Shown one piece after another: positions 33,313 through 42,369 of a stretch of 64,000 nt of DNA. The notes below the pieces were generated by a model that searched no databases, was not told the origin of the DNA, and was given only the letters and a program-made list of their open reading frames with translations. Source of the DNA: JAGWRI01 sp035700805 (lineage in GTDB: Bacteria; Gemmatimonadota; Gemmatimonadetes; Gemmatimonadales; Gemmatimonadaceae); assembly GCA_035700805.1 (NCBI GenBank), contig DASSOG010000009.1, positions 73,889-137,888 on the forward strand, in the 5' to 3' direction. The number at the start of each line of letters is the position of its first letter. Positions within the stretch are counted from its first letter, which is position 1. A program made the position numbers and the translations under genes.

Positions 33313-34451
33313 CCGGCGCCGGGCGTCCCGACGTGGTGGTGGTTGGGGCGGGCATAGTCGGCGCGGCGTGCGCCCGCGAGCTGGCGCTGGCCGGTTTGCG
33401 CGTCCTGATATGTGAGTCGGCCTTCCCGGGGGCGGGCACGACATCGGCCGGCATGGGGCATATCGTGGTCATGGACGATTCGCCGGCGCAACTGGCGCTC
33501 ACCGCCCTCTCTCGGCGACTGTGGCAGGAGCTGGAGCCCGAACTGCCGCCCTCGTGCGAGGACTCGCGACCCGGCACGCTCTGGATTGCCGGTGGCCCGG
33601 ACGAAATGCACATGGTGCGTGAGAAGGCGGTGGCGTACGCCGAGGCTGGCGTGCGCACGGAGGTGCTGGACGCGACGGCTTTGGCGGCTGCCGAGCCGAA
33701 CCTGCGGCCGGGACTGTCCGGTGCGCTGCTGGTGCCGGATGATCGCGTGCTGTACCCGCCGGGCGCGGCGCGCTGGCTGCTTGAGGACGCGTGCGCGCGC
33801 GGGGCGGACCTCAGGGTTGGCGTGCGCGTGACCGCCATCGAGGGCGGCCGCGTGAGCGTCGAAGCCGGCAGCGGCGCGGAAGTGCTGACGTGCGGCGCCG
33901 TGGTGCTTGCCACGGGAGTGGACGCCGCGCAACTCGTGCCAGGGCTGCCGGTGGTGCCGCGAAAGGGGCACCTCGTCATCACGGAACGCTACCCGGGGCT
34001 CATCCGCCACCAGTTGGTGGAACTTGGATACCTGCACAGCGCGCATGCCATGTCCGGCGCCTCTACGGCGTTCAACCTTCAGCCGCGACCCACGGGGCAG
34101 GTGCTCATCGGCTCCTCGCGCGAACTCGTGGGGCGCGATGGTTCAGTCAATCGGCGCATTGCGGCTGACATGGTCCGACGGGCGGTGGAGTTCGTGCCGG
34201 CGCTGGCGCGCTGCGTTACCACCCGCACGTGGACCGGCTTCCGGCCCGCCACGCCGGACTCGCTGCCGCTCATCGGCGCGTGGCGCAATTTCCCGGGGCT
34301 TTACGTCGCGGCCGGCCACGAGGGGCTCGGCATCACCACGGCCACCGGGACGGCCGCGCTGATTCGCGCGATGCTCGCCGGTGGCAATCCGCCGGTTGAC
34401 CCGGCGCCGTTTGACCCGATGCGGGCCATGCCCGCGCTGGAGGCGGCGTGA
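33309..34451 (+). CDS. lhpB: D-hydroxyproline dehydrogenase, FAD (DAAO-like) subunit
   Basis: The 380-residue protein of the D-amino-acid oxidase/glycine oxidase family has the FAD-binding start VVVVGAGIVGAACARELALAG. RKGHLVITERYPG and the C-terminal TWTGFRPATPDSLPLIG...GLYVAAGHEGLGIT complete the fold. With the small [2Fe-2S] protein and the second flavoprotein encoded next, it should form the heteromeric dehydrogenase that oxidises cis-4-hydroxy-D-proline to the pyrroline. The gene overlaps the epimerase gene and the ferredoxin-like gene by four bases each. Confidence 0.85.
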   Translation: MTGAGRPDVVVVGAGIVGAACARELALAGLRVLICESAFPGAGTTSAGMGHIVVMDDSPAQLALTALSRRLWQELEPELPPSCEDSRPGTLWIAGGPDEMHMVREKAVAYAEAGVRTEVLDATALAAAEPNLRPGLSGALLVPDDRVLYPPGAARWLLEDACARGADLRVGVRVTAIEGGRVSVEAGSGAEVLTCGAVVLATGVDAAQLVPGLPVVPRKGHLVITERYPGLIRHQLVELGYLHSAHAMSGASTAFNLQPRPTGQVLIGSSRELVGRDGSVNRRIAADMVRRAVEFVPALARCVTTRTWTGFRPATPDSLPLIGAWRNFPGLYVAAGHEGLGITTATGTAALIRAMLAGGNPPVDPAPFDPMRAMPALEAA

Positions 34452-34708
34452 GTCGCCCGCTGATCATGGTCAGGTTGAATGGCGCCGACTTGCGGGTAGA
34501 GGAGGGGACCTCGGTGGCTGCGGCGTTGCTGAACGCGGGCGTCGCGCACTTCCGCTCCTCTCCCGATGGGACGCCTCGCGGTCCGGTGTGCGGCATGGGC
34601 ACGTGCCAGGAATGTCGAGTGACTATTGACGGCGTGCCGCACCAGCGAAGTTGTATGATCGAGTGCGCCGCCGGCATGCGCGTCGAGACGGGCGGCTTGG
34701 ATGGCTGA
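34448..34708 (+). CDS. lhpF: D-hydroxyproline dehydrogenase, [2Fe-2S] subunit
   Basis: The 86-residue ferredoxin-like protein has four cysteines, C-x5-C-x2-C and a fourth after about a dozen residues (PVCGMGTCQECRV...RSCM), which fit a plant-type [2Fe-2S] cluster. It would carry electrons between the two flavin subunits. The GTG at 34448 overlaps the preceding stop (GTGA), and its own end overlaps the next gene by eight bases. Similar proteins occur in sarcosine oxidase-like and octopine oxidase-like complexes. Confidence 0.85.
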   Translation: MSRPLIMVRLNGADLRVEEGTSVAAALLNAGVAHFRSSPDGTPRGPVCGMGTCQECRVTIDGVPHQRSCMIECAAGMRVETGGLDG

Positions 34709-35966
34709 GACGCTCAGCGCCGATGTGGCCGTGGTTGGCGGTGGACCGGCGGGGCTGGCCGCGGCCATTGCCGCGTCGGCGGCCGGCGCCAGCACCGTGC
34801 TGGTGGACGAGGGTTCGCGAATCGGGGGGCAGGTGTGGCGCCATCGCGACCGCGCCTCGCTGCCGCGTACCGCGCGCGAGCTGCTGGAACGGTTCGACGC
34901 GTCGGCGGCGCGCCACCTGTCGGGGGCGTCGGTGGTGGATGCCCGCCCAGGAGAGCTGGTCCTGGTGCAAGGTGGAGACGTCATCCGGCTCTCGGCTCGG
35001 CGTATCGTCATTGCCACCGGCGCCCGGGAACTCCTGCTTCCATTTCCGGGGTGGACGCTGCCGAACGTGTTCGGGGTGGGCGGGTTGCAGGCGCTGATCA
35101 AGGCCGGCCTGGACGTGCGCGGGCGCCGGATCGTGATTGCGGGGACGGGACCGCTGCTGCTGCCGGTGGCGGCGACGGCGGTGCGACACGGCGCGCACGT
35201 GGTGCTGGTGGCGGAGCAGGCATCGCGTGGGGCGCTGGCGCGGTTTGGCCTGGCGCTGCTGGCCTCGCCGTCCGGCGGCAAGCTGGTGGATGCAGTCCGC
35301 TACCGGCTCGCGTTCCGGCAGGCGGCGTTCCATACCGGAACATGGATTGCGCGCGCCGAGGGAACGGATCGGGTGAGGCAGGTGACCCTGGCCAGCGGGC
35401 GCCGTACCTGGCACGAGCCGTGCGACCTGGTGGCCACCGCCTGCGGGCTGATTCCCAATGGCGAATTGGGCGCGTTGCTGGGCTGCGCGCGCGCAGGCGC
35501 GGCGATCGTGGTGAACGAGCGCCAGGAGACGTCGGTGCCGGGCGTCTTCGCGGCCGGGGAGTGCACGGGGGTGGGTGGCGAGGACCTGGCGCTGGTGGAG
35601 GGCGCGGTGGCCGGGCTGGTGGCGGGCGGACGAAAGCCGGGGCGCGCCCTGATGGCGGGGCGGCGGCAGTTGCGCCGGCTCGCGGCGGCCATGACGCGCG
35701 CCTTCGCGCCGCGCCGTGAGCTGCTGGCCCGATGCGAACCGGGCACCATCATCTGCCGGTGCGAGGATGTGCGCTGCGACGCCCTGCGTGGAGAATGGGG
35801 AAGCCGGCAGGCTCGCCTGGTGACGCGGGCGGGCATGGGAGCATGTCAGGGCCGCGTGTGTGGCGCGGCGCTCCACGCCCTCCTCGGCTGGGATCTGCCG
35901 GTGGTGCGTCCGCCCGTGTCGCCCATGTCCGCGGCGGCATACGCCGAGCTGAACGCCGAGTCGTAG
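34701..35966 (+). CDS. lhpE: D-hydroxyproline dehydrogenase, FAD/NAD-binding subunit
   Basis: The 421-residue pyridine-nucleotide-disulphide oxidoreductase-like flavoprotein has the N-terminal dinucleotide fold VAVVGGGPAGLAAAIAAS and a second one near RIVIAGTGPLLLPVA. The C-terminal BFD-like domain carries Cys (IICRCEDV...GACQGRVCG) for a further [2Fe-2S] cluster. In homologous three-part dehydrogenases this subunit passes electrons on to the respiratory chain. It is the last gene of the overlapping cluster. NAD itself may not be used; that cannot be read from sequence. Confidence 0.82.
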   Translation: MAETLSADVAVVGGGPAGLAAAIAASAAGASTVLVDEGSRIGGQVWRHRDRASLPRTARELLERFDASAARHLSGASVVDARPGELVLVQGGDVIRLSARRIVIATGARELLLPFPGWTLPNVFGVGGLQALIKAGLDVRGRRIVIAGTGPLLLPVAATAVRHGAHVVLVAEQASRGALARFGLALLASPSGGKLVDAVRYRLAFRQAAFHTGTWIARAEGTDRVRQVTLASGRRTWHEPCDLVATACGLIPNGELGALLGCARAGAAIVVNERQETSVPGVFAAGECTGVGGEDLALVEGAVAGLVAGGRKPGRALMAGRRQLRRLAAAMTRAFAPRRELLARCEPGTIICRCEDVRCDALRGEWGSRQARLVTRAGMGACQGRVCGAALHALLGWDLPVVRPPVSPMSAAAYAELNAES

Positions 35967-35977
35967 CTCGCGGACGG

Positions 35978-36007
35978 TTGCCCGCGCTCCCGCCCGCCCG
36001 GTAGCTT
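35978..36007 (+). promoter_or_regulatory. Sigma-70-type promoter for icd
   Basis: A TTGCCC box and a TAGCTT box are 18 bases apart, 50 bases before the icd start codon. The gene can therefore be expressed apart from the hydroxyproline cluster. Confidence 0.5.
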
Positions 36008-36057
36008 TCGCGTCACTCAGTGGTTCCTCCAACCTCATTGCAATCCACAGGCGACGC

Positions 36058-37305
36058 ATGGCGACGTACAAGCACGTGAAAGTTCCCACCGGCGGCGAGA
36101 AGATCGGATACGAGCAGGGCGTGCTCAAGGTGCCCGATCATCCGATCATCCCGTTCATAGAAGGCGACGGTACGGGCCCGGACATCTGGCGCGCCTCCGT
36201 GCGCGTGTTCGACGCTGCGGTAAAGAAGTGCTATGGCGGCAAGCGCCAGGTCGCGTGGATGGAGGTTTTTGCCGGGGGCAAGGCGTTTGAGCGGTTCAAG
36301 GACTGGTTGCCGCAGGAGACCGTGGACGCCCTGCAGGAGTTCCGTGTCTCCATCAAGGGGCCGCTCACCACGCCGGTGGGTGGTGGCATCCGCTCACTGA
36401 ACGTGACGCTCCGCCAGGTGCTGGACCTGTATTCCTGCATCCGGCCGGTGCGCTACTTCGAGGGCGTCGGCAGCCCGATGAAGGATCCGGGCCTGCTGGA
36501 TATCGTCGTCTTTCGCGAGAACACCGAGGACGTGTACGCGGGCATCGAGTGGAAGGCAGGTTCTCCCGAGGCCGACAAGCTGCGCGCGTTCATCAAGACG
36601 GAGCTGGGCAAGGATATTCGCGAACACTCGGCCATCGGCATCAAGCCCATGTCCGAATTCGGGTCCAAGCGCCTCGTGCGCATGGCCATCCGGTACGCGC
36701 TCAAGCACAACCTGCCGTCGGTGACGCTGGTGCACAAAGGCAATATCATGAAGTTCACCGAGGGCGCCTTCCGCGACTGGGGCTATGAAGTGGCGCGCCA
36801 GGAGTTCGGGGAACACGTGGTGGCCGAGGCGGACCTGGGCAAGGCCGGCGCTTCGGCTCGCGCCGATGCCGTGGTGATCAAGGATCGCATTGCCGACTCC
36901 ATGTTCCAGCAGATGCTGTTGCGTCCCAACGAGTACTCCGTGCTGGCCACGCCGAACCTGAACGGCGACTACCTGTCCGACGCCGCGGCGGCCCAGGTGG
37001 GTGGGCTGGGCATTGCGCCGGGCGGGAACGTTGGCGACGGTGTGGCGGTATTCGAGGCCACGCATGGCACCGCTCCCAAGTACGCCAACCTCGACAAGAT
37101 CAACCCCGGCAGCGTCATCCTCTCGGGCGTCATGATGTTCGAATACCTGGGCTGGGATGAAGTGTCGGCCATGATCGTCCGCGGCCTGGAGCATGCCATT
37201 GCCGCCAAGCACGTCACGTACGACCTGGCCCGGCAGATGCCCGGCGCCACCGAGGTGGCGACGTCGGCATTCGGTGACCAGATCATCAAGGGCATGGACG
37301 GCTGA
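36058..37305 (+). CDS. icd: Isocitrate dehydrogenase, NADP type
   Basis: The enzyme turns isocitrate into 2-oxoglutarate with NADP. The 415-residue protein resembles E. coli Icd throughout. It has FIEGDGTGPDIW, the substrate-binding GGGIRSLNVTLRQ with the serine that is phosphorylated in E. coli, FRENTEDVYAGIEW, LVHKGNIMKFTEGAFRDWGYE and FEATHGTAPKYA. No aceK gene is nearby, so phosphorylation control is unproven. Its product is also the end product of the hydroxyproline cluster just upstream. Confidence 0.95.
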   Translation: MATYKHVKVPTGGEKIGYEQGVLKVPDHPIIPFIEGDGTGPDIWRASVRVFDAAVKKCYGGKRQVAWMEVFAGGKAFERFKDWLPQETVDALQEFRVSIKGPLTTPVGGGIRSLNVTLRQVLDLYSCIRPVRYFEGVGSPMKDPGLLDIVVFRENTEDVYAGIEWKAGSPEADKLRAFIKTELGKDIREHSAIGIKPMSEFGSKRLVRMAIRYALKHNLPSVTLVHKGNIMKFTEGAFRDWGYEVARQEFGEHVVAEADLGKAGASARADAVVIKDRIADSMFQQMLLRPNEYSVLATPNLNGDYLSDAAAAQVGGLGIAPGGNVGDGVAVFEATHGTAPKYANLDKINPGSVILSGVMMFEYLGWDEVSAMIVRGLEHAIAAKHVTYDLARQMPGATEVATSAFGDQIIKGMDG

Positions 37306-37340
37306 CCTGGCCGCGACGCAATTCCCTCACTCTTTCACTC

Positions 37341-38822
37341 ATGTCCATCAAGATCTCCGCGCAAAATCCTGATTTCGCGGCGCTGAACACGCCGCTGCTT
37401 GTACTGGCCATGGGGACCAAGCCCCAACTGACGCGGGAGCTCAGCACGGTGGACAAGGCCACGGGCGGCGCACTCGGGCGCGCGCTCAAGGCCCGCGATT
37501 TTCGGGGCGCGCGCGACGAGGTGCTGTTCCTCGGTGGCGCGGCCAGCGGAATTCGTCGCGTGCTGCTGGTGGGCACGGGAAAGGGCGAGCCGCGGACGGA
37601 CGCGGTGCGGCGCGCCGCCACGTTGGCCGCGCGTCGAGCCGGCCAACTGGGCACTGGCGCATTGGCCTTCTATGCCGGGGCGCTCGATGGCCGCTCCGCG
37701 GAGGCGGCCGTGGTCGGCCTGATGGCCGGCGCATGGCATTACGACGAGGTGCGCACGCCGCTTCCTAAGGAAGAGCAGCGCGCGCCGGTGACATCCGGTG
37801 TGGTACTGGCGCCGCGTGCCGCCTCGCTGGCGCGCGGCATCGAGGCCGGCGTCGCCATAGGGGAGGGGCAGGCGCTGGCGCGCACGCTGGGCATGATGCC
37901 CGGCAACCTCTGCACGCCGGAGGTCCTCGCGCGCACGGCGCGGGAGATCGCGCGCCGCCATGGCATGAAAGTCACCGTGCTCGGCCGCGCCGAGATGGAG
38001 AAGCTGGGCATGGGCTCGTTCCTGGCCGTGGCGCAGGGCGCGCCGCATGAGGATCCCAAGCTCATTGTCCTGGAGCACCGGAAGGGACGCAAGGATCGTC
38101 GTCCTGTGGCGCTGGTGGGCAAGGGCCTCTGCTTCGATTCCGGCGGCATTTCCATCAAGCCCGCGGCGAGCATGGAGTGGATGAAGTACGACATGTGCGG
38201 GGCGGCGGGCGTCCTGGGCGCCATGGAGACCATCGGGCGGCTGGGCCTGGCCGTGAACGTGGTGGGGCTCGTTGGCTCCACCACGAACATGCCGTCGGGT
38301 ACGGCCATGAAGCCGGGCGACGTGGTCAAGAGCCACTCCGGGAAGTATATCGAAATCATCAACACCGACGCCGAGGGGCGCCTGGTGCTGGCCGACGTGC
38401 TCTCGTACGCCAAGGGCTTCAAGCCCGCGGCGGTGATTGATGCCGCCACGCTCACGGGCGCGTGCATCATTGCGCTGGGGCACACCGCCACCGGCGTCCT
38501 GGGCGCTGATGACACCCTGGTGCAGGAAGTGCTGGACGCCGGCGAGCGCTCGGGGCAGCGTGGATGGCGCTTGCCCATGTGGGACGAGTACAAGGCGCTG
38601 CTGCGGTCCGAGGTGGCTGACATCAAGCACGTGGGCGGGCGCCCGGCGGGCACGATCACCGCGGCCTGCTTCCTCTCCGAATTCATCGAGGGCACGCCGT
38701 GGGTGCACCTGGACGTGGCAGGGACCGCCTTCAGCGAGACCGACCTGGGCATCATCCCGGCTGGACCAACCGGGGTGCCGGTGGACCTGTTCGTGGAATT
38801 CGTACGAGGACGCGCGCGCTGA
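37341..38822 (+). CDS. pepA: Leucyl aminopeptidase (M17)
   Basis: This cytosolic two-metal aminopeptidase trims N-terminal residues from peptides. The 493-residue protein has the C-terminal catalytic domain with VGKGLCFDSGGISIKPA (metal-binding Lys and Asp), the signature NTDAEGRLVLADVL and the GTMKPGD-like block TAMKPGDVV. Its N-terminal macro-like domain starts at MSIKISAQNPDF. The end GPTGVPVDLFVEFVR is typical. Its stop is overlapped by the next gene as CTGA. Confidence 0.95.
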   Translation: MSIKISAQNPDFAALNTPLLVLAMGTKPQLTRELSTVDKATGGALGRALKARDFRGARDEVLFLGGAASGIRRVLLVGTGKGEPRTDAVRRAATLAARRAGQLGTGALAFYAGALDGRSAEAAVVGLMAGAWHYDEVRTPLPKEEQRAPVTSGVVLAPRAASLARGIEAGVAIGEGQALARTLGMMPGNLCTPEVLARTAREIARRHGMKVTVLGRAEMEKLGMGSFLAVAQGAPHEDPKLIVLEHRKGRKDRRPVALVGKGLCFDSGGISIKPAASMEWMKYDMCGAAGVLGAMETIGRLGLAVNVVGLVGSTTNMPSGTAMKPGDVVKSHSGKYIEIINTDAEGRLVLADVLSYAKGFKPAAVIDAATLTGACIIALGHTATGVLGADDTLVQEVLDAGERSGQRGWRLPMWDEYKALLRSEVADIKHVGGRPAGTITAACFLSEFIEGTPWVHLDVAGTAFSETDLGIIPAGPTGVPVDLFVEFVRGRAR

Positions 38823-40801
38823 TCCGATTGGGGCGCCGTGCCCTCTGGTGTGCCGGCCTCGGCCTCCTGGCCGGGGCCGTTTTGCCGGGCGCGGCCCAGG
38901 CGCAGCGACCCGACACGCTGGCGCGCCGCGACACGCTGGTCAGGGCGAAGGCCGACTCCGTGGCGCGTGCGGACTCGGCCCGCGCCGCGGCCGATACTAC
39001 CCGGCCGCACATCCCGCTGCCGGGCGACACAGCCGTAAAGCTGACCGCGGCCGACACGCTCAAGACCCCGCTGGCCCACGCCGAGCTGCCCGTGCTTGAC
39101 GATCCGACCGGGAGCTACCGGCTGGACAGCGCCGCGATCCTTGGCACCGGCGCGCGCAACCTGGGCGACCTGCTGCGCCGCCTGCCCGGTATCACCGAGC
39201 TGAGCACCGGGTGGATGGCCGTTCCCGCGACGGCCGCCTACCTGGGCGACGCCGCGCGCGTGCGGGTATTTATTGATGGACTGGAATACTCGGCGCTTGA
39301 CCCGGGCGCGGGCGGGGCTATTGACTATTCGCAGATACCGCTCTGGCCCATTGAGACCGTGGTGGTCGAGCGCTCCGCGTCCGAGGTGCGCGTGTACCTG
39401 AACACCTGGCGCGTCAGCCGCACCACGCCGTACACGCGCACCGACATCAGCACGGGGGACTTCCAGACCAACCTGTACCGCGGATTTTTTGGACGCCGCT
39501 TCAGCCACGGGGAAGCGCTCCAGTTGGGCGTGCAGCAGTACGGCGTGCGCCCGGTCCCCGGGGGCGCCACCAGCGACCAGCTCTCGTACATGGGACGCCT
39601 GGGCTGGGCGCACAACGCGTTCAGCGTGGACGCCACCGTCCTGCAGGTGGGGACGCACCGCGGCGCGTCAGCGGATCCGTTCAGCCACGACTCCCTGCAG
39701 AGCTTGCGCGCCACGCGACGCCGCGCGGACCTGCGCGTGGGCTTCCACCAGCCCGGTGATGCGGCGTGGGCCCAGGCGGTGGCTTCCACGACGCGTCTCT
39801 CGTACGGGCACGGCGCGGCGGCGGGCGGGCTGCTCGGACCCGGCGGGTTGCCCCCGGGCGCCCCGGTGGACAGCGCGCGCGCGCCTGGCGACACGCTGGT
39901 GTCGGAGGCGCAGTACCTGCTCACGGGCGGGGTCTCGCGGTGGGGTGTCCAGCTCAGCGCCGCGGCGAACTACATCCCGTCGTTCGACCGCGGGCTGCCG
40001 CCCGGCGTCGATACGATCACCCCCGATTCCACCCCGGCGTGCTGCCGGCGACACGGCCTGCTCGTGCCGAGCCTGCGTGCCAGTTATGACTGGAGACGTA
40101 TAGGCCTCTCGGCGTATGCCCAGGGCAAGGGCACCGATTCCACCTCGCGCGCCGAGGTGAGTGGCGTCTTTACTCCCTTCAGCTTCCTGCGGCTCTCCGC
40201 CGCGACGGGCCGGGCGCGTGATGCGCGGGGCGTCGGCGCCCCGCTGACGACGCCGTATGTCCGTGTGGAGGGCGGCCTGCGGATCCACGACTTCTGGCTT
40301 GGAGGCGGCGTGCTCTCGCGCGGCGCGGTCCGGCTCGCGGCTCCCACGCTGGTCAAGGACTCCCTGGTGGATGCCACGGACGGTACCGCCACCGCCAGCT
40401 TCGTCTCCATCCAGGGCCGCGTCTGGAAGGGAATCCACGCGGATATTTTCGGACTTCGATGGAATGACAGCACCGGGTTGTACCGTCCGCAGTTCCAGGC
40501 CACGAGCAAGCTGTACATCAGCACCTCGCTGCTGGACCGGTTTCCCGACAACTCCTTCCACGTGTACCTGGCGCTGACGCACGAGTACGGCTCGGCCAGG
40601 TACTTCCCCACGGCCGGGGGACCGGTGCGCGGGACCATCGGCTACCGGCGGTTCGGTGCCCAGTTGGAGATCCGGATCGAACGGGCCGTGATCAGCTACT
40701 CGATCACCAACGCCCTGGGCGAGGAATACAACTCGGTGCCGGGCTACCTGATGCCACGGCGGGCCTCCGTGTACGGGGTCCGCTGGGAGTTCTGGAATTG
40801 A
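38819..40801 (+). CDS. TonB-plug-containing outer-membrane beta-barrel protein
   Basis: The 660-residue protein has a signal peptide (LLAGAVLPGAAQAQ). A Thr/Asp/Ala-rich linker (to about residue 95) leads into a plug-like domain, with GARNLGDLLRRLPGITEL, VRVFIDGLEYSAL and IETVVVERSASEVRVY. A long strand-rich barrel follows and ends in VRWEFWN, a terminal aromatic as BAM substrates have. The ligand is unknown. No ATG or GTG fits the signal peptide. The CTG at 38819 overlaps the pepA stop as CTGA and has GAGGA eight bases upstream, so I chose it; TTG at 38828 is the alternative. Confidence 0.7.
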   Translation: MIRLGRRALWCAGLGLLAGAVLPGAAQAQRPDTLARRDTLVRAKADSVARADSARAAADTTRPHIPLPGDTAVKLTAADTLKTPLAHAELPVLDDPTGSYRLDSAAILGTGARNLGDLLRRLPGITELSTGWMAVPATAAYLGDAARVRVFIDGLEYSALDPGAGGAIDYSQIPLWPIETVVVERSASEVRVYLNTWRVSRTTPYTRTDISTGDFQTNLYRGFFGRRFSHGEALQLGVQQYGVRPVPGGATSDQLSYMGRLGWAHNAFSVDATVLQVGTHRGASADPFSHDSLQSLRATRRRADLRVGFHQPGDAAWAQAVASTTRLSYGHGAAAGGLLGPGGLPPGAPVDSARAPGDTLVSEAQYLLTGGVSRWGVQLSAAANYIPSFDRGLPPGVDTITPDSTPACCRRHGLLVPSLRASYDWRRIGLSAYAQGKGTDSTSRAEVSGVFTPFSFLRLSAATGRARDARGVGAPLTTPYVRVEGGLRIHDFWLGGGVLSRGAVRLAAPTLVKDSLVDATDGTATASFVSIQGRVWKGIHADIFGLRWNDSTGLYRPQFQATSKLYISTSLLDRFPDNSFHVYLALTHEYGSARYFPTAGGPVRGTIGYRRFGAQLEIRIERAVISYSITNALGEEYNSVPGYLMPRRASVYGVRWEFWN

Positions 40802-40826
40802 CAAGGTTGTTGTAATTCCATAACTT
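40798..40826 (+). promoter_or_regulatory. Sigma-70-type promoter for the yicC operon
   Basis: TTGACA and TAACTT are 17 bases apart, the same boxes as before rplU. The -35 box overlaps the stop of the barrel gene. The start site would be near 40833, only about six bases before the yicC ATG. Confidence 0.75.
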
Positions 40827-40838
40827 ACGCAACTGTCC

Positions 40839-41720
40839 ATGATTCGAAGCATGACGGGGTTCGGGACCGCCGAAGGCGCGGTTGGGGAGGCGCGCGTAAC
40901 CATTGAGTTGCGTTCGGTGAACCACCGCTTTTTCAATCCGTCCATCAAGCTCCCGAACGCATTGGGCAGGTGGGAGGCCGAGGTGCGCGAGGCACTTCGC
41001 AGAGGGATAGGACGCGGGGCGGTGACGGTCACGGGGCGGCTGGACACGGCGGCGGCGACGGGCGCCACCATCGATGAGGCGCGGTTTGGCGCCTATGTGG
41101 CACGGTTGCACGAACTGCGGCAGCAGTTCGGCGAGCCAACCGACACGCTGGACCTGACCGCGGTGTTGCGCCTGCCGGACGTCGTGATCACCGGGGCCGC
41201 GGATCCCACTGCGGGCGGATCACCCGACCAGCTCGTGGCGATCGTGGATGCGGCGGTGCGGGGACTGACGGAAATGCGGCTGGCGGAGGGGGCTCGGCTG
41301 GTGGCCTACCTCGACGAACGGCTGGAGAAGGTGTCGGGAGCGCTGGACCGGATTGGCGAGCGGGCGCCTCAGCGGCTGCTGGAGCAGCGGGATCGCCTGC
41401 GCGCCTCCGTCCAGGAGATCGCGGCAGGGGTGACGGTGGACGAGGGCCGGCTGGAACAGGAAATTGCATTCCTGGCCGATCGGCTGGATGTGGGGGAGGA
41501 GCTTTCGCGGTTCCGCTCGCACATCGCGGCGTTTCGCGAGACCATGCGCGCGGCGTCGGACGATGGGGTGGGCAAGCGGCTGGGGTTCCTGTTGCAGGAA
41601 ATGCTGCGGGAAGCCAACACCACCGGGAGCAAGGCGAACGACGCCGCGATGGTGGAAGACGTGGTGCTGGTGAAGGAGGAGCTGGAACGCCTGCGTGAGC
41701 AAGTGGAAAACCTGGAATGA
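40839..41720 (+). CDS. yicC: YicC family endoribonuclease
   Basis: The 293-residue protein has the family start MIRSMTGFGTAEG and the C-terminal GKRLGFLLQEMLREANTTGSKANDAAMVEDVVLVKEELERLREQVENL region, which forms the catalytic helical part. YicC/YloC proteins are hexameric endoribonucleases acting on small RNAs or mRNAs. A nearly leaderless transcript is predicted from the promoter just upstream. It is the first of about twelve tightly spaced genes, and overlaps gmk by four bases, as in many bacteria. Confidence 0.9.
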   Translation: MIRSMTGFGTAEGAVGEARVTIELRSVNHRFFNPSIKLPNALGRWEAEVREALRRGIGRGAVTVTGRLDTAAATGATIDEARFGAYVARLHELRQQFGEPTDTLDLTAVLRLPDVVITGAADPTAGGSPDQLVAIVDAAVRGLTEMRLAEGARLVAYLDERLEKVSGALDRIGERAPQRLLEQRDRLRASVQEIAAGVTVDEGRLEQEIAFLADRLDVGEELSRFRSHIAAFRETMRAASDDGVGKRLGFLLQEMLREANTTGSKANDAAMVEDVVLVKEELERLREQVENLE

Positions 41721-42358
41721 GTACCTTTCCCGTGGTGCTGTCGGCGCCGTCGGGCGCGGGAAAGACCACCATTGTCCATGCGCTGCTGAAGCGGCGCCGG
41801 GACGTGGGATATTCGGTGTCCTGCACCACGCGTTCGCCCAGGCCCCATGAGGAGGACGGCCGTGACTATTATTTCGTGTCGCGGGCGGAGTTCCTCGAAC
41901 GGCAGAAGCACGGGGATTTTGCGGAGTCCGCGGAGGTGCACGGCAACCTGTACGGGACGCTGTGCTCTGAGGTGGATCGGGTGGTGAAAAGCGGCAAGCA
42001 CGTCCTGATGGACATCGATGTGCAGGGGGCAGCACAGTTCCGGAGTGCGTTCCCTGAGTCTGTTGGGGTGTTTGTGTTACCGCCGTCAGGTGAAGTGTTG
42101 CTGGCACGTCTTCGCAAGCGCCACACCGAGGATGAAGCGGAGTTGGGCGCGCGGCTGCGCGCCGCGCTCCATGAAGTGCGGGCCGTGGAGGAATACCAGT
42201 ACGTGGTAGTGAACGATGATCTCGAGGCCGCGGTGCAACTGGTCTCGTCGATCATCGATGCGGAAGTGGCCAGTCGCGTTCGGGCGGCGGACCTGCGAGA
42301 GCGGGTGGCGCGGCTCATCCAGCGGCTGGAGCAGGCCATCGAGACCCACAATCAGTGA
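41717..42358 (+). CDS. gmk: Guanylate kinase
   Basis: The enzyme phosphorylates GMP to GDP with ATP. The 213-residue protein has the P-loop APSGAGKTT (10-18), the GMP-binding SCTTRSPRPHEEDGRDYYFVS and the LMDIDVQGAAQ block. The lid and C-terminal helices are complete. The start overlaps the yicC stop by four bases, and the end overlaps a possible GTG start of rpoZ. The gmk-rpoZ-coaBC order is widely conserved. Confidence 0.95.
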   Translation: MSTFPVVLSAPSGAGKTTIVHALLKRRRDVGYSVSCTTRSPRPHEEDGRDYYFVSRAEFLERQKHGDFAESAEVHGNLYGTLCSEVDRVVKSGKHVLMDIDVQGAAQFRSAFPESVGVFVLPPSGEVLLARLRKRHTEDEAELGARLRAALHEVRAVEEYQYVVVNDDLEAAVQLVSSIIDAEVASRVRAADLRERVARLIQRLEQAIETHNQ

Positions 42359-42369
42359 CGGATGGAATC

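Noticed and set aside
33309..35966. Heterotetrameric sarcosine oxidase as the identity of the three redox subunits
   Set aside because: The subunit set lacks the aminomethyltransferase-like domain and sits with a hydroxyproline epimerase and deaminase, so D-hydroxyproline dehydrogenase fits better.
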